Shown: piece by piece, positions 50,540-60,780 of the stretch | How positions within the stretch are numbered: the first letter of the stretch is position 1 | How the letters are laid out: the number at the start of each line of letters is the position of its first letter | Source: Trichostrongylus colubriformis | Taxonomy: Eukaryota > Nematoda > Chromadorea > Rhabditida > Trichostrongylidae | Direction of reading: 5' to 3' | Length of the DNA stretch: 64,000 nt | Assembly (NCBI GenBank): GCA_963978905.1 | Contig: OZ022260.1 | Coordinates: 44,351,551-44,415,550 of the forward strand | Notes under the pieces: model-generated | Told to the model about the DNA's origin: nothing | Database searches by the model: none | The model's input: only the letters and a program-made list of their open reading frames with translations | Position numbers and translations under genes: made by a program

Positions 50540-51844
50540 CCACCGTGGACGCAGCTCAACTTGGTTCATGTATGGTCTTTACTCCTGATCCCATGGCCCA
50601 CCTATACCACGCTTGCTTCCATCTCCCTGTGTCCTTTCCATGTGACGTCCAAGCTCCGCCCATCACTACAAGTGGTCCGCCCATTGTGCCAACGCATCTT
50701 TCATGACTTCAAAAAGCTCATTCCTGGCTTTAATCCCCCTTTCCCCCACGTTCGGGACATACTGGAACCCTAACAACAACTTCCTGTCTGAATGCGGAAC
50801 ACTCCTGGCACGCCCCGCCCACCGTGGGCGGAGCTTAACTTGGTCTATGTGTGGTCTTTACTTCCTGTCCCATGCCCTGTCCGTACCACATTTGTCCCCA
50901 TCTCCACATGTCCTTTTTCATGTGAAGTCCATGCTCCGCCGAACCACTACAAATGCTCCGCCCATTGTGCCAACGCATCTTTCATGACTTCAAAAAGCTC
51001 ATTCCTGGCTTTAATCCCCCTTTCTCCCACGTTCGGGACATACTGGAACCCTAACAACAACTTCCTGTCTGAATGCGGAACACTCCTGGCACGCCCCGCC
51101 CACCGTGGGCGGAGCTTAACTTGGTCTATGTGTGGTCTTTACTTCCTGTCCCATGCCCTGTCCGTACCACATTTGTCCCCATCTCCACATGTCCTTTTTC
51201 ATGTGAAGTCCATGCTCCGCCGAACCACTACAAATGCTCCGCCCATTGTGCCAACGCATCTTTCATGACTTCAAAAAGCTCATTCCTGGCTTTAATCCCC
51301 CTTTCCCCCACGTTCGGGACATACTGGAACCCTAACAACAACTTCCTGTCTGAATACGGAACACTCCTGGCACGCCCCGCCCACCGTGGGCGGAGCTTAA
51401 CTTGGTCTATGTGTGGTCTTTACTTCCTGTCCCATGCCCTGTCCGCGTACCACATTTGTCCCCATCTCCACATGTCCTTTTTCATGTGAAGTCCATGCTC
51501 CGCCGAACCACTACAAATGCTCCGCCCATTGTGCCTACGCATCTTTCGTGACTTTTAAAAAACTCTTCTCACCTTAATCCACCTTCCCCCACGTGGGTCA
51601 TATGGGTCGCAATCAATAATATTCGTCTGATTACGGAACATTCCAGGGCACGCCCAGCCCACCATGAGCGTAGTTTAACTTGGTCCATGTGTGGCTTTAC
51701 TGCTTGGCCCATGCCCTAGCCATACCACACTAGTACCCTTCTCCACAGGTCGTTTTCCATATAATCCTAATTTCGTGACACGGACGGGCAAAGGGACGGA
51801 CGGAGGGACGTACAGACAGACGCAGCGTTTTGTATATACTAGGA
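50540..51844 (-). mobile_element. Helitron-type element with 281-bp tandem repeats
   Basis: CGCCCACCGTGGGCGGAGCTTAA-type boxes recur at about 50540, 50816, 51097, 51378 and 51656; the middle copies are almost identical with period 281. The right end reads TATATACTAGGA|T, so on the minus strand it starts TCCTAGTATATACAAAACG after a host A, the same kind of 5' end as the element at 26352-27439. The hairpin and CTGG end is not evident on the left, so the copy is probably truncated there. Open frames of 94-158 codons are repeat translations. Confidence 0.7.
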
Positions 51845-52054
51845 TAAAGGTTTTGGAAGTGCAGAGGAACACATAAGTGTCACTTTAGTCCTTCAAAGAC
51901 GCTGGGAATGATGTCGTTTCAGTGTTCGGTGTCGAAGAACGTACCCCCTTAAAAGAAGACATGACAAGTTTTTACATTTTTATCACTAGTGGCGTTATAC
52001 TCACTAGGTCAATCCATTCGATTCCGGCAGACATTTGAACATTGTTCGAAACGA

Positions 52055-52088
52055 ACTAGCGAACGAAGTATTTTATATATAGTAGGGA
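52055..52088 (-). mobile_element. Isolated Helitron 5' end
   Basis: On the minus strand, A|TCCCTACTATATATAAAATA matches the 5' ends of the Helitrons at 27439 and 51844. Its other boundary could not be found within the 240 bp between it and the neighbouring element. Confidence 0.5.
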
Positions 52089-52389
52089 TGATTATGGTTC
52101 CATTAGGTAAAACATAATTCCTGTTACACTCAATTTTTTTTTGGGAAAAGTGTGGAAGCTCCTGGAATATTTGGTAGTGGGGCTATATAAATCAAGTGTA
52201 ACTACTGATTAACACATTCAAATTCCCTATGGTTTCAACTACCAGTGAATCTACGACAATTTCGTGAGAGGGCCTCCGGCTGTTCCTAGTTCACGAAAAC
52301 CGCCTCGGTTCCTCAACACACAAGGCCGCTGACCGAATCAACCAGTCGATGGACCCAGGTACTGTCTCTCATATGACGGCAACCCGATC

Positions 52390-52515
52390 GTTTCAAACAC
52401 GGGGACTGCGAACTCGAAGATAAACATCACCCTGGACGCCCTCCGGTATTCGATCTTGACGTCCTGAAAGCTGCCGTTGAAGAGGATCCCCGTCATTCAA
52501 TAGCTGTATGCTAGC
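52390..52515 (+). pseudogene. Mariner transposase N-terminal fragment
   Basis: Across two frames it encodes GDCELED followed by a HPGRPPVFDLDVLKAAVEED block, the segment after the first HTH of mariner transposases (usual form LEDKPHPGRP). It is broken by stops and has no recognisable terminal repeats nearby. Confidence 0.6.
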
Positions 52516-52641
52516 CAGCACGGTGAAAGAAATAGAAACTGGGAAAGAACTTGACTCATTCCTACCAACGCTGAATTATCAAATATAACTCTATATAGCA
52601 GGTCTACAGCTCAAATTCGTAGTGAGCTCGATCGCAGTGGA

Positions 52642-52977
52642 ATGATGTGGAGCTCTGCGAGCATACTATCCCAGAATGAGCACGATTTCTTAGAGGGAGG
52701 AAAGAGCACAAGATGGTTAGGTGAAATCGCTGCTTCCCATCCTGCCTGTGAAAAGTGGGTGGACAAAATCAAACATTTAGTGGCGGAGCCAAAAAACATT
52801 GCTGAGCCTTTCCGCGAAACCGGCGTTCCTTGTCCAACCATCAGCCGATTTATGTCCAAGGAACCGAGGATAGGCAAGGAAGGGTGTATTTGCTACCTCA
52901 TTTTTTACAGAAGTACAAGTCGTCACTCACATTCACGACTGCTAAGGTGGTTGGAGCTACTAGCGAAACATGGATAA
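52642..52977 (+). CDS. Unrecognised open frame (111 aa)
   Basis: Longest open frame between 52 and 54 kb. It is mixed in character (an ASHPACEKWVDKIKHLVAEP stretch looks protein-like), and another frame stays open from 52830 to 53060 past a TTTTTACAG acceptor-like site. No family recognised; it could be a decayed transposon reading frame or an exon pair of an unknown gene. Confidence 0.2.
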   Translation: MMWSSASILSQNEHDFLEGGKSTRWLGEIAASHPACEKWVDKIKHLVAEPKNIAEPFRETGVPCPTISRFMSKEPRIGKEGCICYLIFYRSTSRHSHSRLLRWLELLAKHG

Positions 52978-53730
52978 TCTTCCGAAGTGCACAAGTGTCG
53001 GCTTGGAACAATACCGATGACGAACCGTTTGTATTGTTCATGAGGAGCTACGCAGAGTAATAGTATCATGGCAGTGGCTTTTCGGGGTGTCGGCTTCATC
53101 TGCTCTGTATATTGATATCAACAGCCACTGTTTCCCACTGCTACTAGTCTCCTGATGATCATATCATTGGTATGGCAACAACAACTACAGAAAGGGAATC
53201 CCGCAGTGAAATTGTGACAGACCACACAACCCGCATGCTCGACAGTACTTCGACGAAAGATAGTATTTGGATTTATAAACCACCTTCTCTTGACATCCAG
53301 TCGTGCCAGTCCAGATGTTACGGCCAGCTGAGACCCAGCTGAGTAAGAAGCGCAATGGTCAATTGGTCGATCGTGGAATAGATATCAACAGAATTTTGTT
53401 GTGTGTCGGTGAAGACCGGAAACCACGTGGGGTCCAAGTACCTCCCCGACTTCGATATTCGATTATTTATGCTGTAGGATCTACATAATAATAAGATATC
53501 GACATTTTATTCCACATACCGCTCATTTTATATAGGAAAACCTTGTGATTGTTTGAATGGGATGAGCTAATACCATCTTTCATGGTGCACCGGTAATGGT
53601 CCTCTTGTGCAGTCGCGGAAGAGGCTATTCGCTAGAGCAGAAGTACTCAACTGCCGCGGAGCCTCCGAGGTCATTAGTAAGGTGTCATTCAATGTCGATC
53701 TTCATTCATACATTTTCACTCTCGGAGTAG

Positions 53731-53945
53731 CACCGTACTACCACCAACTGAGTGAGTACAACTAAATTATCCAGTCACGACGTAATACGCTCTTGAGCGC
53801 GCACCATCACGAAATGGGCGAGTACAACTAAAGTATCCAATCACGACGAAGTACGCTCCTAAGACACACCGTACTACCACCAAGTGAGCGAGTACCACTC
53901 AAGTTTCCAGTCACGATGTCATATTCACTTGAGCGCCCACACTTG
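53731..53945. repeat. Tandem repeat, about 70-bp unit, 3 copies
   Basis: GAGTACAACTAAA(T/G)TATCCA(G/A)TCACGA followed by a TACGCTC(T/C)T box recurs at about 53754, 53819 and 53888, with a CGTACTACCACCAA box before the first and third. Copies are diverged by about 10-15 percent by eye. Confidence 0.75.
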
Positions 53946-54545
53946 GGAAACTACAGAACAGAGTGAAGACTGTAGAGAGGAGCACTAATAGTCACGTTGA
54001 GAGGTGCTGACAGCAAAAGGCATCTGCGATGAAAGTTGCCATTTTTTCAGAGATTTTCGGTGACCCATATCAGACGGCCTTATACAACCGAAAAAATCGA
54101 CGAATGTCGCGATAAAGTTGAGGTCTCCATTGAGTATGATCTTTCTGACGAAGTAGGTTGCTTTGCGAGGTTGCAAGTAAATATTTCGAAATTAACGAGT
54201 TTTAGGGGAACAGAAGTGAATACACGCTTACTGGTGAAGGTAAGCACATCCGTATTGAGAGGTTTCTTGGATATCTGAAGTTTAGTCTAATTCATACCTA
54301 TCTGATATGTGAAGTTTAGTCTAAATTTTACCTGTCTGATAACCAGTAAGAGCGGTAAGGTGTCATTTCCACCGTCTTCTCTTTTCATCACAAACCTCTC
54401 CTATGCCCATCCAGTCACATGCCTCCTTTCGTCTCATTCAACTCCACCTACAAACTTAATTTTTAAACTGCTGCATTAGTGCAAGGTCAGATTGCTGAGG
54501 AAATTTCGGTCTTGATCAACTGGTTCTTTATGTGGTGCTATCGCA

Positions 54546-54592
54546 TAAGGGGGGCGGGGGAGCAGGGGAGAGGGAGAGGGGGGGGGGAGGGC
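54546..54592 (+). repeat. Purine G-rich tract
   Basis: Nearly pure G/A over about 45 bases with at least five runs of three or more G, including a run of ten. It could form a G-quadruplex, but no regulatory role is implied by context. Confidence 0.7.
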
Positions 54593-54699
54593 TCTCGTAA
54601 AAGGTTGTTCATCCAAGCATCTTGGAGGAATCCTTTAGGGGTCAATCTGTACTATTTACTGGACCTCGAGATCTGTCTCGAAGTAAACAGGAGTTATTA

Positions 54700-55253
54700 G
54701 GCTGTCGCGAAATAAATGACGCGATTCGACGACAATTTTTTAGAAAGCATAACTTTCTTCAATCACAACTTTATTTATCAAAATAAAAACCGTTAGAGTC
54801 TACACACTGTTGCCAACGAGAAGGGAGAGATTCTATACCATTAGAATAAAAATTAGCATCACAGGAATCAATAAATCGAAGGAAAGCAGAGATTCTACTT
54901 CAGCTACAGTTTTATAAAAATTATCTCAAAGGTTTGCACCGAGAGCTTTGAAAAAGTGATAATCAGTGGGGGAAAGGTCTGGGGAATATGGCGGATGAGG
55001 CAGAACCTCGATTCCTAACTGAGTCAATTTTTGCCGGGTGGTGTATGAAGTATGGGGCCTTGCGTTATCCTGCACTTTAGAGTCTATAAAAAAGTTAGTA
55101 ATTGATACTGCCCTAAAGTGGATTGCAATAATGAAAGCGCAAACCTTGCTCTTCCAAACGCACTATTGCATGTTTCCTAAAATCCATTGAGGAGTCATAT
55201 ATTGCTCATGAAAGCGGGAATACCCACACCGCGTCATTTATTTCGCGACAGCC
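54700..55253 (-). mobile_element. Internally deleted mini-mariner with perfect 24-bp terminal repeats
   Basis: The ends are perfect 24-bp inverted repeats beginning GGCTGTCGCGAAATAAATGA (54700-54723 and 55230-55253), flanked by TA on both sides. The minus strand encodes mariner transposase pieces: VQDNARPHTSYTT, LGIEVLPHPPYSPDLSPTDY and a C-terminal RWQQCVDSNGFYFDK. At 554 bp, less than half of a complete mariner, it is non-autonomous. Perfect ends suggest recent movement. Confidence 0.88.
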
Positions 55254-55297
55254 TAATATTGATGTTTTTGGATCAATCCTGCAATACTTCTGGAACA

Positions 55298-55700
55298 GCC
55301 TAATATTAGGTTGTCCGAAAGGATAGCCTTTTTCAGTGTTTCGCTTTGAACGATCATAACTTTCTTAATACCTATCAAATTTAATAGTAAGACCGTGCGA
55401 ATCAGCACACTTTTACCAATGTGATACCACTCGATAAATCTAATTAAAGAAGAACTGGTGGTCGAGATTCCACGAAATTCACTGCTATGCAAATGTTCCT
55501 TTGAAGAGAATAGATGGGTCTCAACATTCGAGAGCCGTCGAAATCTGTAGCCGTATAAATAAGTGGACGAGTATTGAGTATGGACTCGGTTCCAATTTAT
55601 CGTTGATAATTCATCGAAAGTCACATTGTTGTCCCCAGAGTCTTGTACAAGGAGTGCTTGACTGATTCCACCATTCCTCATAAAATCCTCTCTGCCAAGG
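55298..55700 (-). mobile_element. Mariner remnant, same family as 11345-12545
   Basis: Starts TAGGTTGTCCGAAAGGATAG and then runs parallel to 11360-11540 (ATCATAACTTTCTTAATAC, AATCAGCACA, GTGGTCGAGA.TCCACGAAAT). The minus strand carries a decayed transposase C-terminus. Between it and the mini-mariner is a 45-bp piece of another mariner end (55254-55298). Confidence 0.6.
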
Positions 55701-56494
55701 AGCTTAAGGTGTTATGTGCCGCCATTCAATCCCTTTATTACTCATCTTTCGGTTTCCCATTGGATCGTGCTGACCCGCTTGGGTGCTGTCGTTTAGAATC
55801 GCTTCTACCAGAGTAAAGGTAATGCCATTGTCGCAGATTATAGTGCGCGGCAGTCCATAGTATAGAGCATGAGCTTCAGTTACGTCTTGTGCCGCAACAG
55901 AGGCACACTTTTTTCTGCAATCCGTGTTTACTCCAATGCAAATACAGAACTACGCCTATTGTTGTGCATCTCAATTTGTAGGGGAAACCGGAAATTCAAA
56001 TGGGGCGGAAGCGGCTTAAATGCGGCAAGAAAATTGCAACTCCTCTGTTTGGAGGAGGAATCGAATCAGTCCAACCATAGGATTCATAGTACTTAACTGA
56101 TTCAGTACTGCGCTCAATTTCGTTGCACTTTCCAGTGTGTAATTTTCCAGGGATCTGGTAACGTGATCGCAAGAACCTTTGCATGGAGAAGTCCTCGTAC
56201 TATGAATGAAGAAGATCTTGATGAGGATGTGGGTTATGTGGAATGACACTCATTCAACAAGAAATAAGAAAGTAATAAAATGGTTCAAGATGTTTTGTTT
56301 TGCTACCAGTCTCGTACTGGAAAATTGGCTCTTCCAGAACTGTTAAAAGTTTTAGAGCCAAAAGTATTCCATCATTTCATCACATCACACGAGTTTTTCA
56401 AACGGGTTCGTTGATTTTGAGCCGATGATTTCGGTGCATGGGGAACTGAGCAAAACGGCTTCTAAAATCTGTCGAAGGAGGCAGTAATGTTATA
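55701..56494. other. No gene recognised
   Basis: Spacer between a mariner remnant and a Helitron. Short open frames only. Confidence 0.35.
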
Positions 56495-57946
56495 CCAGTT
56501 GGCTAGCACACACTACTGTGCGCCTAATACCATAGGCGTCAGTGTGTCAATCGGAATTGCTTTTTTCTGTGAATTCACTCACCATCCATTACCACATTAC
56601 ATCGGTGACGATTCCGTAACTCTTGCGCAAGAAAACGAAGAGAGGTCTTTTACTTATTTTCCTCTGTACACGGGAATCGATGAATTGTTCGATATTGATC
56701 GATGGCTCGTACCCACTCATCGTCGCTGCCCCAGTCTCCGTGAACTGCACTTGGCTTTCAATTTACTCTTTTCCCAAGAATTTCTGATCCCTGCTCCGCC
56801 TATCATCGCGGAAGTTTCGCCTAATGTGAAGCTTTGACTCCCTTATGTAGCACTGCCCTTATTGAACACCATACTTCTCCACGGTCATTTCAAGGAAATT
56901 GCAATTTCTGCTGCGAGTATTATTCGATGTTTGCACGCTTCGTCCATTGTGGAGGGGTCTCTGCTTACTTCAAGTATGTTCAACACAGCTTGGACTTTTG
57001 TCATATCTACCAATATTTTTTTTTAAATTTCTCTGTCGCGTTGGGACCGAGTGGAGTAGCCCTGTTAGGACTACGCCCATTGTACCTGGGTCTCTTCCAT
57101 GCCTTTCAAAACCTCACAGCTCGACTAAATCCATTTTTACCATGGGGTGATTTTGGGAGGAAGTAACATTTCTGGATCTGAAGACCGAGTATTTTAGTGC
57201 ACGCTCCGCCCAGCACAGGCCGGGCTTAAGTTGATTCATGTGCGCTCTTTACTACCTAACCCATGCTCTAACCGTTCAAAACTTGACCCCATCTCTACAG
57301 GTTCTTTTTCACGTAATGTCCAAGTTCAGGCTCCGCCCACTGCCGTAACTGCTCCACCCGTCGTTGAAGGTTTTTTCTTTTCATAACTCTGGCAACTACT
57401 GACCACTCCCACTTTTCTCTCGGTTTTCAGATCACTCTATGGATGGACTGCTGTTTCTGCAGTGAATGTCACCCGATTGATAGCACACTCCGACCATTGT
57501 GGGAGACCGTTCGCTCGCTTCTAGTGTGTTCAAGATAGCTCAGACGTTGGTCATCTCAGCAGTGTTTTTCATAGACTGTGCCACGCTTGGACCTAATCAT
57601 AAGTTTTTGTTGTAAGGACCGCCCACTCATGGTACGCACCGCCCACTACACGTGAACCTCTTCCATTTCTTTGAAAAACTCTTGGCTCACTTTAGTCCAT
57701 ATTTTCCTCATGTTTGGGTCTCATTTGAACACAGTTAACAATCTTCTATCTGAACACGGAACATTCCAGTGCACACTTCTCTTACTGCAGGCAAAGCTGG
57801 TGTGCCCTTTGCTCTTGTCCCATGCACTACCCATTCCATGCTTCTTCCCATCTCCACAGATTGTATTTCATGTTATGCCTGATTTCGTGACAGACAGAGG
57901 GATGGGCGCACGAACGGGTGGGCAGACAGACGATATATAGTAGCGA
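56495..57946 (-). mobile_element. Second full-length Helitron-type element
   Basis: The left end CCAGTTGGCTAGCACACACTACTGTGCGC parallels that of the element at 26352 (hairpin with one mismatch, CTGG terminus on the minus strand, host T after it). The right end GATATATAGTAGCGA gives a minus-strand 5' end TCGCTACTATATATC. The interior is a more diverged set of the same tandem units (CTCCGCCCA, CTTTACTACCTAACCCATGC, CCCCATCTCTACAGG). The base before the 5' TC is T rather than the expected A. Confidence 0.6.
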
Positions 57947-58146
57947 ATGCAATATATTTCAGGAAACCGAAGTACTGCAAAATATTTCAGAAATTTTGTG
58001 AGACTTCTCAACCTTTTGAGTTTTTCGAATGAACTTCTGTGACCTCATATTGTTTCACACATTCGAATATTCATTAGGCTTCGTGACAGCACAGTTCTAA
58101 GGATTATTCCATCATTGGTCTTCACGGAACCTAGACATGTTGAATG

Positions 58147-58680
58147 TTACGTTTTACTTTCGTGCCAACCAGGTTTGTCATAAAGGGCTCTGTCAGTCGA
58201 GGTATCAGGCAGGCCGTTTATCAAGACACGACGTTTTATCACGAAGCTCCCGATCCCCTGCTTGTCGCAACTGACTGTGGTAGAAACTTTTTGCCGCAAT
58301 TGACTGTGGCAAATACTGGCTGTTTTCCCACAGTCTATCGCGCAACTAGGGGGGGCTACAACGTCCTGTCGAAACGGCAAGGGGTCTTGACTAGGGACGA
58401 TTCGTTTGAAACGTCGAATGGTGGAGCCATTTATAAAAACCCACGACGTTTTATCACGAAGCTCCCGATCCCCTGCTTGTCGCAACTGACTGTGGTAGAA
58501 ACTTTTTTGCCGCAATTGACTGTGGCAAATACTGTCTGTTTTCCTACAGTCTTTCGCGCAACTAGGGGGCTACAACGTCCTGTCGAAACGGCAAGGGGTC
58601 TTGATTAGGGACGATTCGTTTGAAACGTCGACTGCTGGAGCCATTTATAAAAACCTAGTTGGCACAGAAGTAAAGCTAAG
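58147..58680. mobile_element. MITE with inverted ends and an internal 215-bp tandem duplication
   Basis: Left end TTACGTTTTACTTTCGTGCC pairs with right end GGCACAGAAGTAAAGCTAAG. Inside, a 215-bp unit starting CACGACGTTTTATCACGAAG occurs at 58227 and 58442 with few differences. The 154-codon open frame is the translation of this duplication. Confidence 0.8.
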
Positions 58681-59032
58681 GATTATATGTAATAAAATTA
58701 TAACAACAACACAACTTCCCTCGCATCTGATGGGAGCTGGTAATATTCAAGGACGTGGTAGTGGTAATTCGGTGTATCAATCATTCCAATCTTTGATACT
58801 TACCGGTAGACGTTTTCACTACAAAAGCCGGTACTTCACGTACGACGTAATTTTGATCGATGGGGAATAATGCAATGCGATATGTATCTCCCTCCAATCA
58901 TATTCATTACTCTACACCTCTGACATTGACGACAAAGTTGCTCTTAGGAGGTGGACCAGCCTATAAAAAGATGGAGCCTATTAACAGCGATTCCAAATTT
59001 CAAGGATGTGTCGGCGGGAAATGCTATATATA

Positions 59033-59962
59033 CAGGGTGGGGCAAAATTACGGAAACAAGGCGCGGGCGCGGGATTTTCGACCCCGGAAGCGCTTTTCGG
59101 AGTTGAAAAGCTCGTGCTTGTTTTTATACGATTCAGTGCAACCTTCTCTACTCACCAGCACAAAAAATTTGTCTATGATCCAAATTGACGAGGCCATCCC
59201 CTCATCATTCTTCCATCATCGACCTGCACCATCAAGGATTCCGAGCGATTGACATCTTCCGTCGTCTAAAGATACCAGGAAGTCTTGTGTCGAAAACATT
59301 CGCAAGTTTACGGAATTAGAGAACCTTTCCGACCTACCAGGACGTGGGAGACCGACTTCTGTCACGATCAAGGCGAACAGCAAGAAGGTGCGCGATCGTC
59401 TGCGTGGTCTTCGTTCACCGCTGTTCTTCGTTCCATAGGAGTTAAAGTCAACGCAAACCACTATTTGGACATCCTGAAGATCGAAGTCTTACCGTGGACT
59501 CAGGGGCACTTTGGAACTAAGAAATGGTGCTGTCAACAAAACAATGCCCCTGCTCACCAGTCCAAGATTGTCCAGAAGTGTGCCAGGAAAATTCCCCAGA
59601 TTTCGTCGCATTTGATGAATGGCATCCCAGTTCACCGGACCTCAACCCACTCGATTTCTCCGTATGGAGCATCCTCGAGTCTAAAACATGCTCAAACCCC
59701 ATCGCGACCTCAATTCCTTGAAGGCAGCATTGGAGAAACCATGGAATGAGTTAGACGAAGGCTACCTCCACGCCACGGCCAACGCGTTTCCGGAGCGTCT
59801 TCGATCCTGTGTCGAAGTAGATGGAGAGTGTTTTGAAAAAAAGTAGTGCTTTTTGTTCAGTTTTTTTTGGGGAACAACTCAGTTATAATTAGTTTTCTAT
59901 TCGAGCTGAAATAAAGTTTTTGGGGGACATCAATTTAGTTTCCGTAATTTTGCCCCACCCTG
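59033..59962 (+). mobile_element. Tc1/mariner-superfamily element with perfect 25-bp ends, broken transposase
   Basis: Inverted ends begin CAGGGTGGGGCAAAATTACG and match over 25 bp, flanked by TA (59031-59032 and 59963-59964). The + strand has a Tc1-like transposase in shifting frames: DLPGRGRPTSVT (linker after the HTH), then WHPSSPDLNPLDFSVW (catalytic-region motif) and ERLRSCVEVDGECFEKK at the C-terminus, ending about 59846. The middle is deleted (930 bp total) and stops occur, so it is inactive. Confidence 0.88.
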
Positions 59963-60109
59963 TACAATATAGTCCTCTCAGCTTCATTCCTTTCTTTCGT
60001 TCAGATTTTTTCATCCCAATTGGATTGAATCGTAATCTGGAATACCCTGGTCATTTTACACATAACGTGCTGAGGCTGTTTGATTCGAGCCTCTTCTGCG
60101 CCCTCGTGA

Positions 60110-60580
60110 GGTATGGCATGGACGAAAACCGTCTTCGCTAAACCGATCTAAGGAGACGACTTGAGCAGACGGTGCACAGTACTTTTCGATACAGTAGGTG
60201 CCAGTTCTTTGCACAGCCGACGAACACTTCGTAGAATTAGACGCAACGCTAAGGATCCGACGCTTCTGCCTCTCAGAAAGCTTCTGCGACCTTCCACTTC
60301 TCTGTTTCCTTCCTTACAGATCCATGTTGCGACAGAAGCTGCTGATCAAGTTGTGGGATCGGCCCATCTTCTCAGAAATTTTGCGATTGCTGAGTGCCAC
60401 ATCCCTGTAGGCCAGGATTTGTCCTTTTCCGTAATCCGATAAGTGCGTTCCGCGTGATATGGCACTGTAGAGGAAATCTCAGAGAGATGTGTCAACACAT
60501 TTACTTCACAACTTACCTCTCGGTGGAAGCGAGGCGGAAAAGCTGAGTGGACTTATATTTTTGGGACACCGTTATTCTTG
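60110..60580 (-). mobile_element. Tc1-like element, 5' end and transposase N-terminus
   Basis: On the minus strand from 60575: a terminus containing GTGTCCCAAAAATATAAGTC, then a transposase start DYGKGQILAYRDVALSNRKI, SEKMGRSHNLI (paired HTH) and QKLSERQKRRILSVASNSTK, all typical of Tc1/Tc3-type DNA-binding domains. Frames break at about 60320 and 60230, and the catalytic half is absent. Confidence 0.75.
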
Positions 60581-60724
60581 GAAAAAAGGCAAGTAAAATT
60601 TTGCGGTTCTGTGTTTCCAATTTTACTTAGGCTCCGTAGTACCTGATGGCTTGGTCGTGACAGCCATCAGGTACTACTAGTGGAAATTAAGACGGGAATT
60701 GCTGTCCTAATCTGTAGATATGGA

Positions 60725-60770
60725 TGAAAAATAGGGTGGACTTATACTTTTGGTACACACTGTAGGTGGT
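60725..60770 (-). repeat. Solo Tc1-like terminal repeat
   Basis: ACTTATACTTTTGGTACACA with flanking GGGTGGACTT is the same terminal sequence as at 60545-60575 and in the same orientation, suggesting a second decayed copy or an end duplication. Confidence 0.55.
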
Positions 60771-60780
60771 GCAGTGGATT

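Noticed and set aside
50561..51489. Several long + strand open frames (94-158 codons) with near-identical proteins
   Set aside because: They are translations of the 281-bp tandem repeat. The same applies to frames at 26356-27389, 5521-5936 and 58144-58608.
53731..53945. CRISPR-like array
   Set aside because: Units are long, diverged and contiguous with no constant repeat plus unique spacers, in a eukaryotic genome.
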